Made by a program: the position numbers and the translations under genes. From assembly GCA_945919075.1 (NCBI GenBank), contig CAMEIX010000013.1, positions 1 through 64,000 of the forward strand: a DNA stretch of 64,000 nucleotides, written 5' to 3'. Positions within the stretch are counted from its first letter, which is position 1. Every line of letters starts with the position of its first letter. Positions 1-7,782 of the stretch are shown here, in pieces. The notes under the pieces are model-generated. The model did no database searches. It had not been told where the DNA came from and worked only from the letters and a program-made list of their open reading frames with translations. Source of the stretch: an uncultured Lachnospiraceae bacterium (lineage in GTDB: Bacteria; Bacillota; Clostridia; Lachnospirales; Lachnospiraceae).

Positions 1-392
1 CATACACTAAATAATGCAATATGCGAAGCGATAAAGCAGCCACCTCATAAAAGGAAGGATACCCGATCTTAGTGAAAAACAGAGCGCATACTGGATTCTT
101 GTAATGAAACGACTGCTGTCCGAAGTATTTCTTGGCGCGTCAGCAGTGTTGAGCTTTACTTTATTGGGCGGAAAAGTAATACGAATTGCACCTTGGCTTG
201 GTCATCAATGCTGACCGCAGGAATTGCAAATGAGATTTTGTTCTTTTATTGCATTCCATAAAGCCAATACGGATTTGAGATTTATAAAATGAATTATGGA
301 GATAATACTTGTGAACGACAACCAAAGCCATATACCGGTATTGTGGCACACACAATCAGTTGAATCAAAGGATTACTGTCTGTCACTGGAAT
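1..392. other. Decayed, probably mobile-element-derived stretch without intact gene
   Basis: No complete gene is visible. On the plus strand a frame stays open from about 35 to 214 without a ribosome site or a recognisable domain. With the broken helix-turn-helix tail just downstream and the probable gene fragment at 570-1196, this reads as the worn edge of an integrated element. That origin is an inference; no integrase, transposase or terminal repeat was seen. Confidence 0.3.
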
Positions 393-414
393 AAAAAAGC
401 AGCCTTGCGGCTAC
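393..414 (-). terminator. Intrinsic terminator of the helix-turn-helix remnant
   Basis: Read on the minus strand, a six-pair stem (one G-T pair) closes a GCAA tetraloop and is followed by six T residues. It overlaps the stop codon of the remnant at 411-611, so the remnant keeps its native 3' end. Confidence 0.6.
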
Positions 415-611
415 TTCTCAGGTGCAGTATCAATCAAGGCTTTCACAGTTGCTTTGACGACTTCCAGAGAGCGCTCATCACAGAATGAAAGCATACGCAG
501 GAGACTTTCTATTTCGGAATCGTTGGACGGCTTCTCGGGGTAGAAAATCGAATCCGCAGAAATGGATAATTCACGGATCAATTTATAGAGAACATCGAAA
601 CTTGGCTTTTT
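411..611 (-). pseudogene. 3' fragment of an XRE-type helix-turn-helix regulator
   Basis: The minus strand holds about 66 open codons ending in TAG. They contain the segment YKLIRELSISADSIFYPE and then an acidic tail rich in Leu and Val. The first segment looks like the last helices of a Cro/C1 (XRE) DNA-binding domain, in which the line after LIRELSIS usually forms helix 5. The frame is closed upstream by TAA at 612-614 and has no start codon, so the N-terminal recognition helix is missing. Such regulators are common in integrative elements. The identification rests on a short stretch only; the truncation is clear. Confidence 0.5.
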
Positions 612-680
612 TTAAGACAGTATGTAGAGGCTTCTATCAACAACAGAGCAGAGGTTGCAAAGGTAAATAATAACGGAGAT

Positions 681-1196
681 ATGAGCCAGATTGCAAAGGA
701 AAGAGAAGTCAACAAGTTAAAGGCTAAAGCGTTGGAACTTTCAGAGGGTTGCATCAAGCAGGCTGATGAGATTATCAAGAAACTGGGAGCTAAACTTGAG
801 GAAGTGAACGCAGAAAGCGTTATACCAGATATGCAGGGCGTATTTGCTTATTTAACGGCTTCTGGTAGCAAGTGTGATGATAATGTGCTTGTAAACCTTA
901 TCAAGCCTTATAGGGGCAATGTGACAGCAATTAGAGCTATTTCAAGCGTTGCAGATAATGCAGGCGTGGGCGTTGCTTCAAAGCGTATCATTGATAGGTA
1001 TATCTATGATGTAGAGAGCTTGAAGCAGAGCATTGATGCAGATATGAAACTTGTGTTTACTGGTTCAATGAGTGCAACAGAAGCAGGAAAGAATATACAG
1101 AAGCAGGCTTCTATTCTGGGGGTTGATGTTGTATCAGATATCAAAGACGAATACACCGACAATCAGTTATTAAGAAAGGCTTTCGGCTTGGCATAA
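681..1196 (+). CDS. Unknown protein, probably truncated at its N-terminus
   Basis: From the ATG the frame encodes 171 residues, but it is open back to about 570 with protein-like sequence (LRQYVEASINNRAEVAK), so the real gene probably began further upstream and lost its 5' end. GGAG lies only two bases before the ATG, too close for a good ribosome site. The first 50 residues are charged and likely helical; later parts contain motifs such as GSMSATEAGKNIQKQASILG. No signal peptide or membrane segment is seen. I do not recognise the family. A neat terminator follows at 1284. A phage or integrative-element origin is a guess from the context. Confidence 0.5.
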   Translation: MSQIAKEREVNKLKAKALELSEGCIKQADEIIKKLGAKLEEVNAESVIPDMQGVFAYLTASGSKCDDNVLVNLIKPYRGNVTAIRAISSVADNAGVGVASKRIIDRYIYDVESLKQSIDADMKLVFTGSMSATEAGKNIQKQASILGVDVVSDIKDEYTDNQLLRKAFGLA

Positions 1197-1283
1197 TAAA
1201 GCCGTTTGTTGATACGAAACAATAAAAAATTCGGATATGTCAACGCAGACTATAAAAGCGGATAAACGATATAAATATCGGTG

Positions 1284-1309
1284 GCAGGGGTTATAATATC
1301 CCTGCTTTT
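1284..1309 (+). terminator. Intrinsic terminator downstream of the 681-1196 gene
   Basis: GCAGGG and CCCTGC form a six-pair stem with an 11-base loop followed by TTTT. Directly after it an 11-bp motif, ATTTGGTGTGA, is repeated in tandem (about 1311-1332). Confidence 0.6.
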
Positions 1310-1463
1310 CATTTGGTGTGAATTTGGTGTGAAAAGTTATAAAAAGTAAGGCAGAAACAGACAAAGAAACACAAAGAGAATATATAGAAAAGTGCTGTAA
1401 AGCCTTTATTTATGCGGAATTATAAAAAGACATAAAAAGATAGAAAAATTATAGAATAGTATT
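1310..1463. other. AT-rich intergenic stretch
   Basis: Apart from the tandem ATTTGGTGTGA motif at its start, no gene, promoter or structured element can be supported here. Confidence 0.4.
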
Positions 1464-1548
1464 CAAAGAGATAAGCAGTTATCTGCGAACAAAGACGTAT
1501 ATACAAAGCCCCGAAATGCTTGCATTTCCGGGGCTTTTATTATGCATT
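1464..1548 (+). repeat. Hairpin-plus-terminator module, copy A
   Basis: The module begins with the small palindrome AGATAAGCAGTTATCT and ends with a strong intrinsic terminator (stem AAAGCCCCGAAATGC / GCATTTCCGGGGCTTT, 1505-1538). A clearly related copy lies at 3644-3724, after the amylase gene; the two differ at a few bases and two short gaps. Copy A sits about 340 bp upstream of the amylase start. It could be a duplicated small RNA or terminator, or a scar from duplication of the segment. Confidence 0.6.
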
Positions 1549-1817
1549 TTGATTCTGTTTCTACTCATTTCTTATAGATAGATATTCAAGTGTTCCTTCC
1601 GGAAGACCGGTGCCTCTTTCCAAAAGGGAAATGAGGCCCTTCAGAGTTTTTTCTATATCCTCTGTTGTAGAAGGAATGATAAAGTTGTCAAGTTTAACGG
1701 CAATTACATATGCTACTTGTATTAAAAATTCGAGAGACAGAATTTGAGAAAAATACAACCAAAAAAATAAAGCGATTTTGATGTGATTGTAGAAATAATT
1801 GCAAAAATTAAGAAAAT

Positions 1818-1846
1818 TTGATGCGAAATCGAAAAAGATGTAGTAA
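1818..1846 (+). promoter_or_regulatory. Promoter of the amylase gene
   Basis: TTGATG and TAGTAA are separated by 17 bases. The predicted start of transcription lies about 30 bases before the amylase ATG. The -10 hexamer is only a moderate match. Confidence 0.45.
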
Positions 1847-1884
1847 AATGAGTCTCAATGATGTGTATAAAAGGAGAAAATATT

Positions 1885-3603
1885 ATGGCATGGTATGATG
1901 AAGCAGTATTTTATCACATATATCCTTTGGGGCTTACAGGTGCACCAAAGCAAAATACTTATGGGGAGCCTGTCCATCGTCTGAATACATTGCTTCCCTG
2001 GATTGGGCATATTAAGGAGATAGGCTGTAATGCACTTTACATTGGCCCTCTTTTTGAGTCAGTGGGACATGGATATGAGACAACAGATTATAAGAAGTTA
2101 GATACCAGACTTGGAACGAATGAGGATTTGACTAATTTTGTTGCCCAGTGTCACAAGCAGGGAATCCGGGTTATATTAGATGGTGTGTTTAATCATACAG
2201 GTCGCGATTTTTTTGCATTCCAGGATATCAAGCAGAATCGGGAAAATTCTCCCTATAAAGATTGGTATTGTAATGTGAATTTCTGGGGAAATAATTCCTA
2301 CAACGACGGATTTTCCTATGCGAACTGGGGCGGATATGACCTTTTAATAAAGCTAAATCAAAAAAATCCTGCAGTTAAGGATTATATTTGTGATGTGGTG
2401 AGATTCTGGGTTAGTGAGTTTGATATTGATGGAATCCGCTTAGATGCCGCTGATGTAATGGACTTTGAATATATGAAAGCCTTAAGAAATGTGGCGAATG
2501 AAGTGAAACAGGATTTTTGGCTTATGGGCGAGGTGATTCACGGGGATTACTCAAGATGGGCCAATGAAGGAACCCTTCATTCCGTTACAAATTATATGCT
2601 TCATAAAGCGTTGTATTCCGCGCACAATGATCATAATTATTTTGAGGTGGCACATACCATTCAATATGTGAACAACATGGTTGGAAAAAATTTGAAATTG
2701 TATACCTTTGTTGACAACCATGACGTGGAACGTATCTATACAAAGTTGAACAATAAGGCACATTTTGTACCGGTTCATATAATGCTCTATACATTGCCCG
2801 GAATTCCGTCTCTTTATTATGGTTCGGAGTTTGGAATGGAAGGACGCAAGGAACGTAACTCAGATGATTCCTTAAGACCGGCGTTAAATTATGAGGATTA
2901 CAAAGATGCGGTACGCACGAATCCCTGTACGCAGTTAATAGCAACCCTTGGCAAACTGCGCCAGAATATAAAAGCCCTCTGCTATGGCGAGTATAAACAA
3001 CTGCAATTGCAAACCACACATTTTGCATACGCCAGAATTCTGGACGGAAAAAGTGTTATTATCACTGTGAATAATGGCGATCAGGAAGTAGCTATGAATC
3101 TGGAAGCAGGGAGCATGCTGCAAGAGCCCGAATATGTTGGTGCATTAACAGGTAAAAGAGTACCCTTAAAGGATGGTAGAATTCAGGTGAATGTTCCTGC
3201 AAATTCAGGAGAAATATGGATTCCGGCAGAGCTTGTAAGCGAAGGCCTTGCACCTCTAAAGACGGTGGAAATTGTTGCCCCGGTGAAAGAGGTTGCTCCG
3301 GCAAAAGTTGAAACAAAGGAGAAAGAGGCTGCCCCGGCAAAAGTTGAAACAAAGGAACAAAAGATGCCACCAGTGAAGGAAAAAACTTCTCCTAGTGAGA
3401 CTGATAGTAGCACAGAAAGCGTTACAGACGAAGTCAGCGTAGATTGGTCAAAATCCTACGAAGATATGACTGTGGAAGAGCTGCAGGAGGCAATACTGGA
3501 AAAAATGAGAAGTAATGGACCGGTAACAGACTATATGTTAAAAACCGTCAGGGAAAATACCCATCATGGATCGCTGGTGAACTGGGTTAAGAGTTTTAGA
3601 TAA
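1885..3603 (+). CDS. Intracellular GH13 alpha-amylase family protein
   Basis: A 572-residue glycoside hydrolase family 13 enzyme that should cleave or rearrange alpha-glucans or maltodextrins in the cytoplasm; there is no signal peptide. The start chosen is the ATG after AAAGGAG, giving MAWYDEAVFYHIYP, the usual N-terminus; an in-frame ATG 27 bases upstream lacks a good site. Region I is DGVFNH, the nucleophile Asp187 lies in GIRLDAAD, the acid/base Glu216 in LMGEV, and Asp280 in FVDNHD, so the catalytic triad is intact. After the barrel come a beta-sandwich, then a Pro/Ala/Lys/Glu linker in which APAKVETKE occurs twice, then a C-terminal helical segment. The exact specificity (neopullulanase, cyclomaltodextrinase or other) cannot be read. 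The linker and tail are unusual additions. Confidence 0.93.
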   Translation: MAWYDEAVFYHIYPLGLTGAPKQNTYGEPVHRLNTLLPWIGHIKEIGCNALYIGPLFESVGHGYETTDYKKLDTRLGTNEDLTNFVAQCHKQGIRVILDGVFNHTGRDFFAFQDIKQNRENSPYKDWYCNVNFWGNNSYNDGFSYANWGGYDLLIKLNQKNPAVKDYICDVVRFWVSEFDIDGIRLDAADVMDFEYMKALRNVANEVKQDFWLMGEVIHGDYSRWANEGTLHSVTNYMLHKALYSAHNDHNYFEVAHTIQYVNNMVGKNLKLYTFVDNHDVERIYTKLNNKAHFVPVHIMLYTLPGIPSLYYGSEFGMEGRKERNSDDSLRPALNYEDYKDAVRTNPCTQLIATLGKLRQNIKALCYGEYKQLQLQTTHFAYARILDGKSVIITVNNGDQEVAMNLEAGSMLQEPEYVGALTGKRVPLKDGRIQVNVPANSGEIWIPAELVSEGLAPLKTVEIVAPVKEVAPAKVETKEKEAAPAKVETKEQKMPPVKEKTSPSETDSSTESVTDEVSVDWSKSYEDMTVEELQEAILEKMRSNGPVTDYMLKTVRENTHHGSLVNWVKSFR

Positions 3604-3643
3604 TGTATCTGTTTCAGGACTCTTCTTGTCCGCAGAACACTCC

Positions 3644-3724
3644 CAAAGAGATAAGCAGTTATCTGCGCATAAACGTATATTAAAGCCCCGGAATGCTTGC
3701 ATTCATGGGGCTTTTGGTATACAT
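3644..3724 (+). repeat. Hairpin-plus-terminator module, copy B
   Basis: Second copy of the module at 1464-1548, 40 bp after the amylase stop. The AGATAAGCAGTTATCT palindrome is identical; the terminator stem (3682-3715) has changed but still pairs (AAAGCCCC with GGGGCTTT). Here it probably ends the amylase transcript. Confidence 0.6.
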
Positions 3725-3774
3725 TTTTAGTTATAACAATATTCATTTAGTTTATAGATTAAGAGGAAATTAGT

Positions 3775-4155
3775 ATGAAACTTGTAAAAAAAATTCTGTT
3801 AATCAGTTTACTTCTATTTTCTTTTATTGGGATTATAACTTCCATTAATGAGTATGCAGGCGGGTACGATGAAATTTCAGCGACAGTAATTCAAACATGG
3901 AAATCCCAGAAAAAGACTGCTCCACGGAACAACAAGTATGCAATTGTCTGGAATGACCTGGAAGGAAAATCTCATCGGGGCGGAAACTTTGTAAATAAAT
4001 ATCAGTATAAGGAAGGTGACGAGATAGTCATAAAGGTTGACAGGAAAACCCATGAACATCTATATGCACCGACACCACATTTGGTAGTGTTTATTATTCT
4101 GTTTGTGATTACAATGCTGTTTTTTATACGTATAATACGAAAAGAGCATAGTTAA
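3775..4155 (+). CDS. Small membrane protein, DUF3592-like
   Basis: A 126-residue protein with a hydrophobic segment at residues 5-24 and another at about 101-120, flanking an extracytoplasmic region of roughly 75 residues. The middle contains a short beta-rich pattern (YAIVWNDLEGKSH, then YKEGDEIVIKVD) as in DUF3592 proteins, whose function is unknown. AGAGGAAATTAGT precedes the ATG. The gene stands alone between the amylase terminator and a broken DUF2442 gene. The family assignment rests on overall pattern and is moderate. Confidence 0.6.
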   Translation: MKLVKKILLISLLLFSFIGIITSINEYAGGYDEISATVIQTWKSQKKTAPRNNKYAIVWNDLEGKSHRGGNFVNKYQYKEGDEIVIKVDRKTHEHLYAPTPHLVVFIILFVITMLFFIRIIRKEHS

Positions 4156-4245
4156 ACAACAAACTTCTTGGTTTTCTATAAAATTTCTTTTTTTGAAGTG
4201 CTGATTATGATATACTTATTATATTAGAGAAATAGGAGGTACAGG

Positions 4246-4521
4246 ATGTTTCCTAAGGTTGTACAGGTCATACCAATGAAGAACTATATGGTATATGTGT
4301 ATTTTGAAGACGGAAAAATTGTATGCTATGATATGTCGCGCATGATTGAATGAGGGGCATTTTGTGCATTAAAAGATATTAATATCTTTATGGAAACTTG
4401 TACTGTGCTGAATGATACACTCGCATGGGATATCGCAGGAAATCGTGACAATACATCCTGTCTGGATATTGATCCGGATACTCTATATGAGTTGCCTAAT
4501 GTGAAAGAGAGAATAGCTTAG
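4246..4521 (+). pseudogene. DUF2442 gene interrupted by an in-frame TGA
   Basis: Starting at an ATG with an AGGAGG site nine bases upstream, the frame reads through 91 codons to TAG, apart from a single TGA at 4351-4353 (codon 36). Before it lies VYFEDGKIVCYDMSRMIE; after it come LKDINIFMETCTVLNDTLAW and LDIDPDTLYEL, all typical of DUF2442, a family often paired with DUF4160 and sometimes discussed as toxin-antitoxin-like. No DUF4160 gene is next to it. A point nonsense mutation in an otherwise well-kept gene fits recent inactivation. A sequencing error is the main alternative; nothing suggests selenocysteine. Confidence 0.7.
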
Positions 4522-4561
4522 TTTTTCAAAAAGATAACTTACAATCGGATGCAAATTTTAC

Positions 4562-4597
4562 AAAAACCCTCAAAGCAGTGTATTCTGGGGGTTTTTC
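4562..4597 (+). terminator. Intrinsic terminator after the DUF2442 remnant
   Basis: AAAAACCC and GGGGGTTTTT can pair around a loop of about 17 bases, followed by T residues. The stem is modest. Confidence 0.45.
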
Positions 4598-4719
4598 TAT
4601 ATTTATATTTTCGTCAATATTTAATGATGTTGAATTAAAAGCGCCCTAAGGTGCTGGTTTTAATTTGTAAAATGTAATGACATATGAATAACATAAGAAA
4701 GTAGATTGGAGATGAATAA

Positions 4720-4905
4720 ATGAATATAGCAGTATTTGCCTCTCATGGGGGCAGTGATTTACAGGCAATTATAGATGGTTGTAAAAACAGCCAAATAAAT
4801 GCAAAGGTGGCTGTTGTTATCAGCAACAATGGAAGTTCAATGGCTTTGAAACGGGCAAATGATGCAGGGATTCCGGCATATCATCTCAGCGCAAAGCATT
4901 CCTGA
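4720..4905 (+). pseudogene. 5' fragment of a phosphoribosylglycinamide formyltransferase-like gene
   Basis: The first 56 or so residues (MNIAVFASHGGSDLQAIIDG, then VVISNNGSS and GIPAYHLS) match the start of PurN-type formyltransferases, which transfer a formyl group to GAR in purine synthesis and usually have about 190-210 residues. The reading frame ends five codons after the match, at about 4903, and the sequence passes directly into the body of a HAM1-like gene in another frame. The formyl-folate binding part (the Asn-His-Asp residues) is absent, so the product cannot work. A weak ribosome site (GGAGATGAATAA) remains. Confidence 0.8.
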
Positions 4906-5398
4906 AGTGTCGGAGGATGGTAACTCTCCGCTTGAAAATGCAAGACTGAAAGCGCTGGCATATTATAATGCCTTTCAGATACCCGTATTTTCCTGTGATT
5001 CCGGATTATATTTTGATAATGTACCGGATGAGGTCCAACCAGGTGTGCATGTGCGTAATGTGGGTGGAAAATGTTTATCTGACGAAGAAATGATGGAATA
5101 TTACGCAGATCTTGTAAGAAAGTTTGGAAACCTTACGGCAAGTTATAAGAATGCAATTTGTTTTGTGATAGATGAAACGCATATTTATGAGGCGATGGAG
5201 CCTTCTATGGAGAGTGAGAAGTTTGTTTTGACAGACAAGCCTCACAGTACAATCAGAAAGAAGGGCTTTCCATTAGACAGTATGTCCATTGATATAAAGA
5301 CTGGTAAATACTATTATGATTTGCCGGAGGAAAAACTGGAACAGGTTGCGGTTGAGGATGGATTTTTGATGTTCTTTCAAAAGGTTTTGGGTTTATGA
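4893..5398 (+). pseudogene. HAM1/RdgB-like dNTP pyrophosphatase lacking its N-terminus
   Basis: From about 4897 the frame encodes SIPEVSEDGNSPLENARLKA and continues to a normal end; the segment FSCDSGLYFDNVPDEVQPG carries the conserved acidic active-site region of the non-canonical purine NTP pyrophosphatase family, which removes ITP and XTP from nucleotide pools. The usual N-terminal strand with the (S/T)xN-K nucleotide-binding motif, about 35-40 residues, is missing. The nearest ATG (4859) lies in debris of the purN fragment and would add an unrelated leader. The simplest explanation is one deletion that removed the 3' part of purN and the 5' part of this gene. The remaining body is well kept, so the event may be recent. 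Confidence 0.78.
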
Positions 5399-5497
5399 GG
5401 ATGAGATTATTTAAGGAAGAATATGTTGTTACTACAAAAACACGATGATAAATGACAGGAGAGTCTTATTATAGTCCTCTCCTCAAAGGAACTGCCT

Positions 5498-6169
5498 ATG
5501 TTACACGATATTGACATCAGAGAACCGTTGTTTGATTTTCTGGATGAGACCTATGGCAAAAACAGAATACTGGAAGAAAAGCAGATTGGAAGATCCAGGG
5601 CAGATATCTTTATGATAACGGATGAGGCACTTTTCGGCATTGAAATCAAAAGTGACGCGGACACTTATGCACGTCTGGAGAGTCAGATCAGGGACTATGA
5701 TAAGTTTTATGACTACAATATAGTTGCCGTTGGCTCCTCACACGCAGAACATGTCCATGAGCATATCCCGAAATACTGGGGAATCATTACCATCGATGAA
5801 GTGGACGGGAAGCCGGATTTTTATTTCTTCCGGAAACCGGAACCCAATCCCAAGGTGAAGCTTAAGAACAAACTACGCATCCTTTGGCGTCCCGAACTTG
5901 CACAACTGCAGGCAATGAATGATATGCCAAAATACAAGGATAAAAGCAAAGATTTTGTGATAAAGAACATTGTAGAGCGTACCGGGTATCCGGAAGAGAA
6001 AAAAGGCAGACTAAAGCCGGATGTGATACAAAGGCAGCTCTGCCATTTACTGATGGAGAGAGACTACACCACCATTGCGGAAAAGATTCTGGAGTTTAAG
6101 AAAAAAGAGAACCGACAATTACCTAAAAGAAACAGGCGGAAGAAAGCTTCCACCAGAAAGGTTCGATAA
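5498..6169 (+). CDS. sce7726 family protein, PD-(D/E)XK nuclease-like
   Basis: A 223-residue protein starting MLHDIDIREPLFDFLDE after a good AAAGGAA site. It resembles the sce7726 family. The pattern E28-E29, then RADIFM, then GIEIKSD (about residues 48-54) is the Asp / Glu-x-Lys arrangement of PD-(D/E)XK nucleases. The C-terminus is a basic helical tail very rich in Lys and Arg, which could bind nucleic acid. No methylase or other restriction partner is adjacent. Function is unknown; members occur as single genes or in mobile regions. It is 14 bp from the next gene and probably co-transcribed with it. Confidence 0.65.
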   Translation: MLHDIDIREPLFDFLDETYGKNRILEEKQIGRSRADIFMITDEALFGIEIKSDADTYARLESQIRDYDKFYDYNIVAVGSSHAEHVHEHIPKYWGIITIDEVDGKPDFYFFRKPEPNPKVKLKNKLRILWRPELAQLQAMNDMPKYKDKSKDFVIKNIVERTGYPEEKKGRLKPDVIQRQLCHLLMERDYTTIAEKILEFKKKENRQLPKRNRRKKASTRKVR

Positions 6170-6183
6170 ATGGAAGGGAATTT

Positions 6184-7062
6184 ATGCGAAAAATAATAAG
6201 AATCGTTGCGGTCTGCCTGATGGCATTTATATTGGTTGCCTGCGGCAGGAATACAGAACAGGAAAAGGATTCCTGGGTGGTAACCCAATACGGTGACCAG
6301 TCTGGGAAACAGGGGATGTTTTATACCATATACAATGAGAAAAAGGATGTACTTGTGGTTGTAGATGGAGGATGGAAGGATAATACGGAACTGGTTCGGA
6401 GTGTGATTCATACTGCAGGAGGACATGTGACAGCATGGATTGTCACCCATTACCATCCTGACCATGTGGAAGCACTGAATGAAATACTGATGGAACCGGA
6501 CGGGATTGTAATTGATGCCATCTATGATTCACCGATGGACCCCGGGGAATATCTTCAGGTGGCGAAGGAATGGGACAGCCCGGAGACATTTACCAATTAT
6601 CTGGAGCTAACTTCAGAATTACCGTGCGTTCATCATCTGGCAAGAGGTGACAGCTTCTCCGTATCCGATTTGACCTTTACCGTGTATAATACTTATGATG
6701 AAACCGCAAAGATATCCGGAGACATTCCGAATAATGCCAGTCTGGTATTCAAGGTACAGGGGCCGAAGAAGAGCATGCTTTTCTGCGCAGATGTGCATAC
6801 CAATGAGATGGCACAGAAGCTGATGTCCCTGTATGGGGATGCACTGAAGGCTGATTACCTGCAGGCAGGTCATCATGGAAATAATTCTATTGACCGTGAA
6901 TTTTATGATTGGGTGTCTCCGTCCGTTATTTTTCTGGATGCTCCGGATTGGCTCGTAGTCGAGGAAAAGTATCAGACGGATGAATTGGTTGCTTATTGTC
7001 AGGAAAACGACATCCTGCATTATTGGTATGCTTCGGCTCCAAACAGTGTGACTTTGGATTGA
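6184..7062 (+). CDS. Metallo-beta-lactamase fold lipoprotein
   Basis: A 292-residue exported protein. The signal sequence ends in the lipobox LVAC with Cys20, so it should be a membrane-anchored lipoprotein. The metal-binding motif HYHPDH occupies residues 89-94, followed by other metal ligands in FCADVH and AGHHGN. The order resembles the C-terminal hydrolase domain of ComEC, known to act on single-stranded DNA in natural transformation, but many such stand-alone proteins have unknown substrates. AAGGGAATTT precedes the ATG. The next gene but one promoter is a pilin; a link to DNA uptake is possible but not shown. Confidence 0.8.
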   Translation: MRKIIRIVAVCLMAFILVACGRNTEQEKDSWVVTQYGDQSGKQGMFYTIYNEKKDVLVVVDGGWKDNTELVRSVIHTAGGHVTAWIVTHYHPDHVEALNEILMEPDGIVIDAIYDSPMDPGEYLQVAKEWDSPETFTNYLELTSELPCVHHLARGDSFSVSDLTFTVYNTYDETAKISGDIPNNASLVFKVQGPKKSMLFCADVHTNEMAQKLMSLYGDALKADYLQAGHHGNNSIDREFYDWVSPSVIFLDAPDWLVVEEKYQTDELVAYCQENDILHYWYASAPNSVTLD

Positions 7063-7084
7063 CAGCCCGGTTGTACAAAAATGA

Positions 7085-7114
7085 TTGAAAAGGGCAGAAC
7101 GTAAATGCTATACT
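7085..7114 (+). promoter_or_regulatory. Promoter of the pilin gene
   Basis: TTGAAA and TATACT are 18 bases apart; the start codon follows about 37 bases after the -10 element. Confidence 0.5.
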
Positions 7115-7150
7115 GTAGTTGATAATATTTCCACTAAAGAGGTGATAAGC

Positions 7151-7753
7151 ATGAGAGCAGAAAAGGACGGAAACAAAGGCTTTACACTTGTGGAGCTGAT
7201 CGTTGTCATTGTCATACTTGCAATTCTGGCCGCCATTCTGGTACCCCAGTTATTGGGATATATTGACAGAGCCAAGAAAAGTCAGTATATACTGGAAGCC
7301 AAAAACTGTATGACGGCAACGCAGGCCCAGTTGACGAATCTGTATGCCCATGATACCGTGATGGGATTGAATGAAGCAAGCATGGTGGGTAACAATCCTT
7401 ACGGGGACGTTTCCTGGCTGGGTACAAAGACCGCCAAGGATATCCTGGCTACCGCAGATGTGGACCCGTACATGATGATTGTCGGAATGGGGGACTATGA
7501 AACCTATAAGGCTACCAACCTGAAAAAGGCTTACACGATTTATTTTATTGCCTATTGGCCGGATAAAAGTGTAGATCCCATTTTCTTTAACGGAACCGAG
7601 TGGGTGTCCGAATATCCATGGAAATCATCGGGGGGCAATACATTCTCCGTAAAGGGTGAGAATATTAAATTACAGTTTTATTTTATTGATGCACCGAGCA
7701 CCAATATGTCCAATAACTGGAATGAATTAAAGCGCTATTTGGGTGTAAAGTAA
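7151..7753 (+). CDS. Orphan type IV pilin-like protein
   Basis: A 200-residue prepilin. The leader MRAEKDGNKG is followed by FTLVELIVVIVILAILAAIL: cleavage after Gly10, mature Phe1 and Glu5, then a hydrophobic helix, which is the class III (N-methylation) signature. The ATG is chosen for the AGAGGTG site; an in-frame ATG upstream would spoil the short leader. After the helix come a linker and a mostly beta region rich in Trp and Tyr. No prepilin peptidase, ATPase or platform protein lies nearby, so assembly or secretion must rely on genes elsewhere. The related DNA-active lipoprotein upstream might hint at competence, but that is an inference. A pseudopilin role is equally possible. Confidence 0.85.
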   Translation: MRAEKDGNKGFTLVELIVVIVILAILAAILVPQLLGYIDRAKKSQYILEAKNCMTATQAQLTNLYAHDTVMGLNEASMVGNNPYGDVSWLGTKTAKDILATADVDPYMMIVGMGDYETYKATNLKKAYTIYFIAYWPDKSVDPIFFNGTEWVSEYPWKSSGGNTFSVKGENIKLQFYFIDAPSTNMSNNWNELKRYLGVK

Positions 7754-7782
7754 TAAGGAACCGCAGATGAAGGAGGCATAAA

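Noticed and set aside
1561-1758. Minus-strand open frame of 65 codons starting at TTG, before the amylase gene
   Set aside because: There is no ribosome site or ATG, the frame is open far upstream only because the DNA is AT-rich, and it overlaps the terminator module region; no family was recognised.
2585-3028. Long minus-strand open frame within the amylase gene
   Set aside because: It is a shadow of the coding strand: no ribosome site, no recognisable protein pattern, and the plus strand carries a complete enzyme.
4351-4353. In-frame TGA as a selenocysteine codon
   Set aside because: No SECIS-like hairpin is seen after it, and the residue in DUF2442 relatives is not known to be a redox Cys; a nonsense mutation or read error is simpler.
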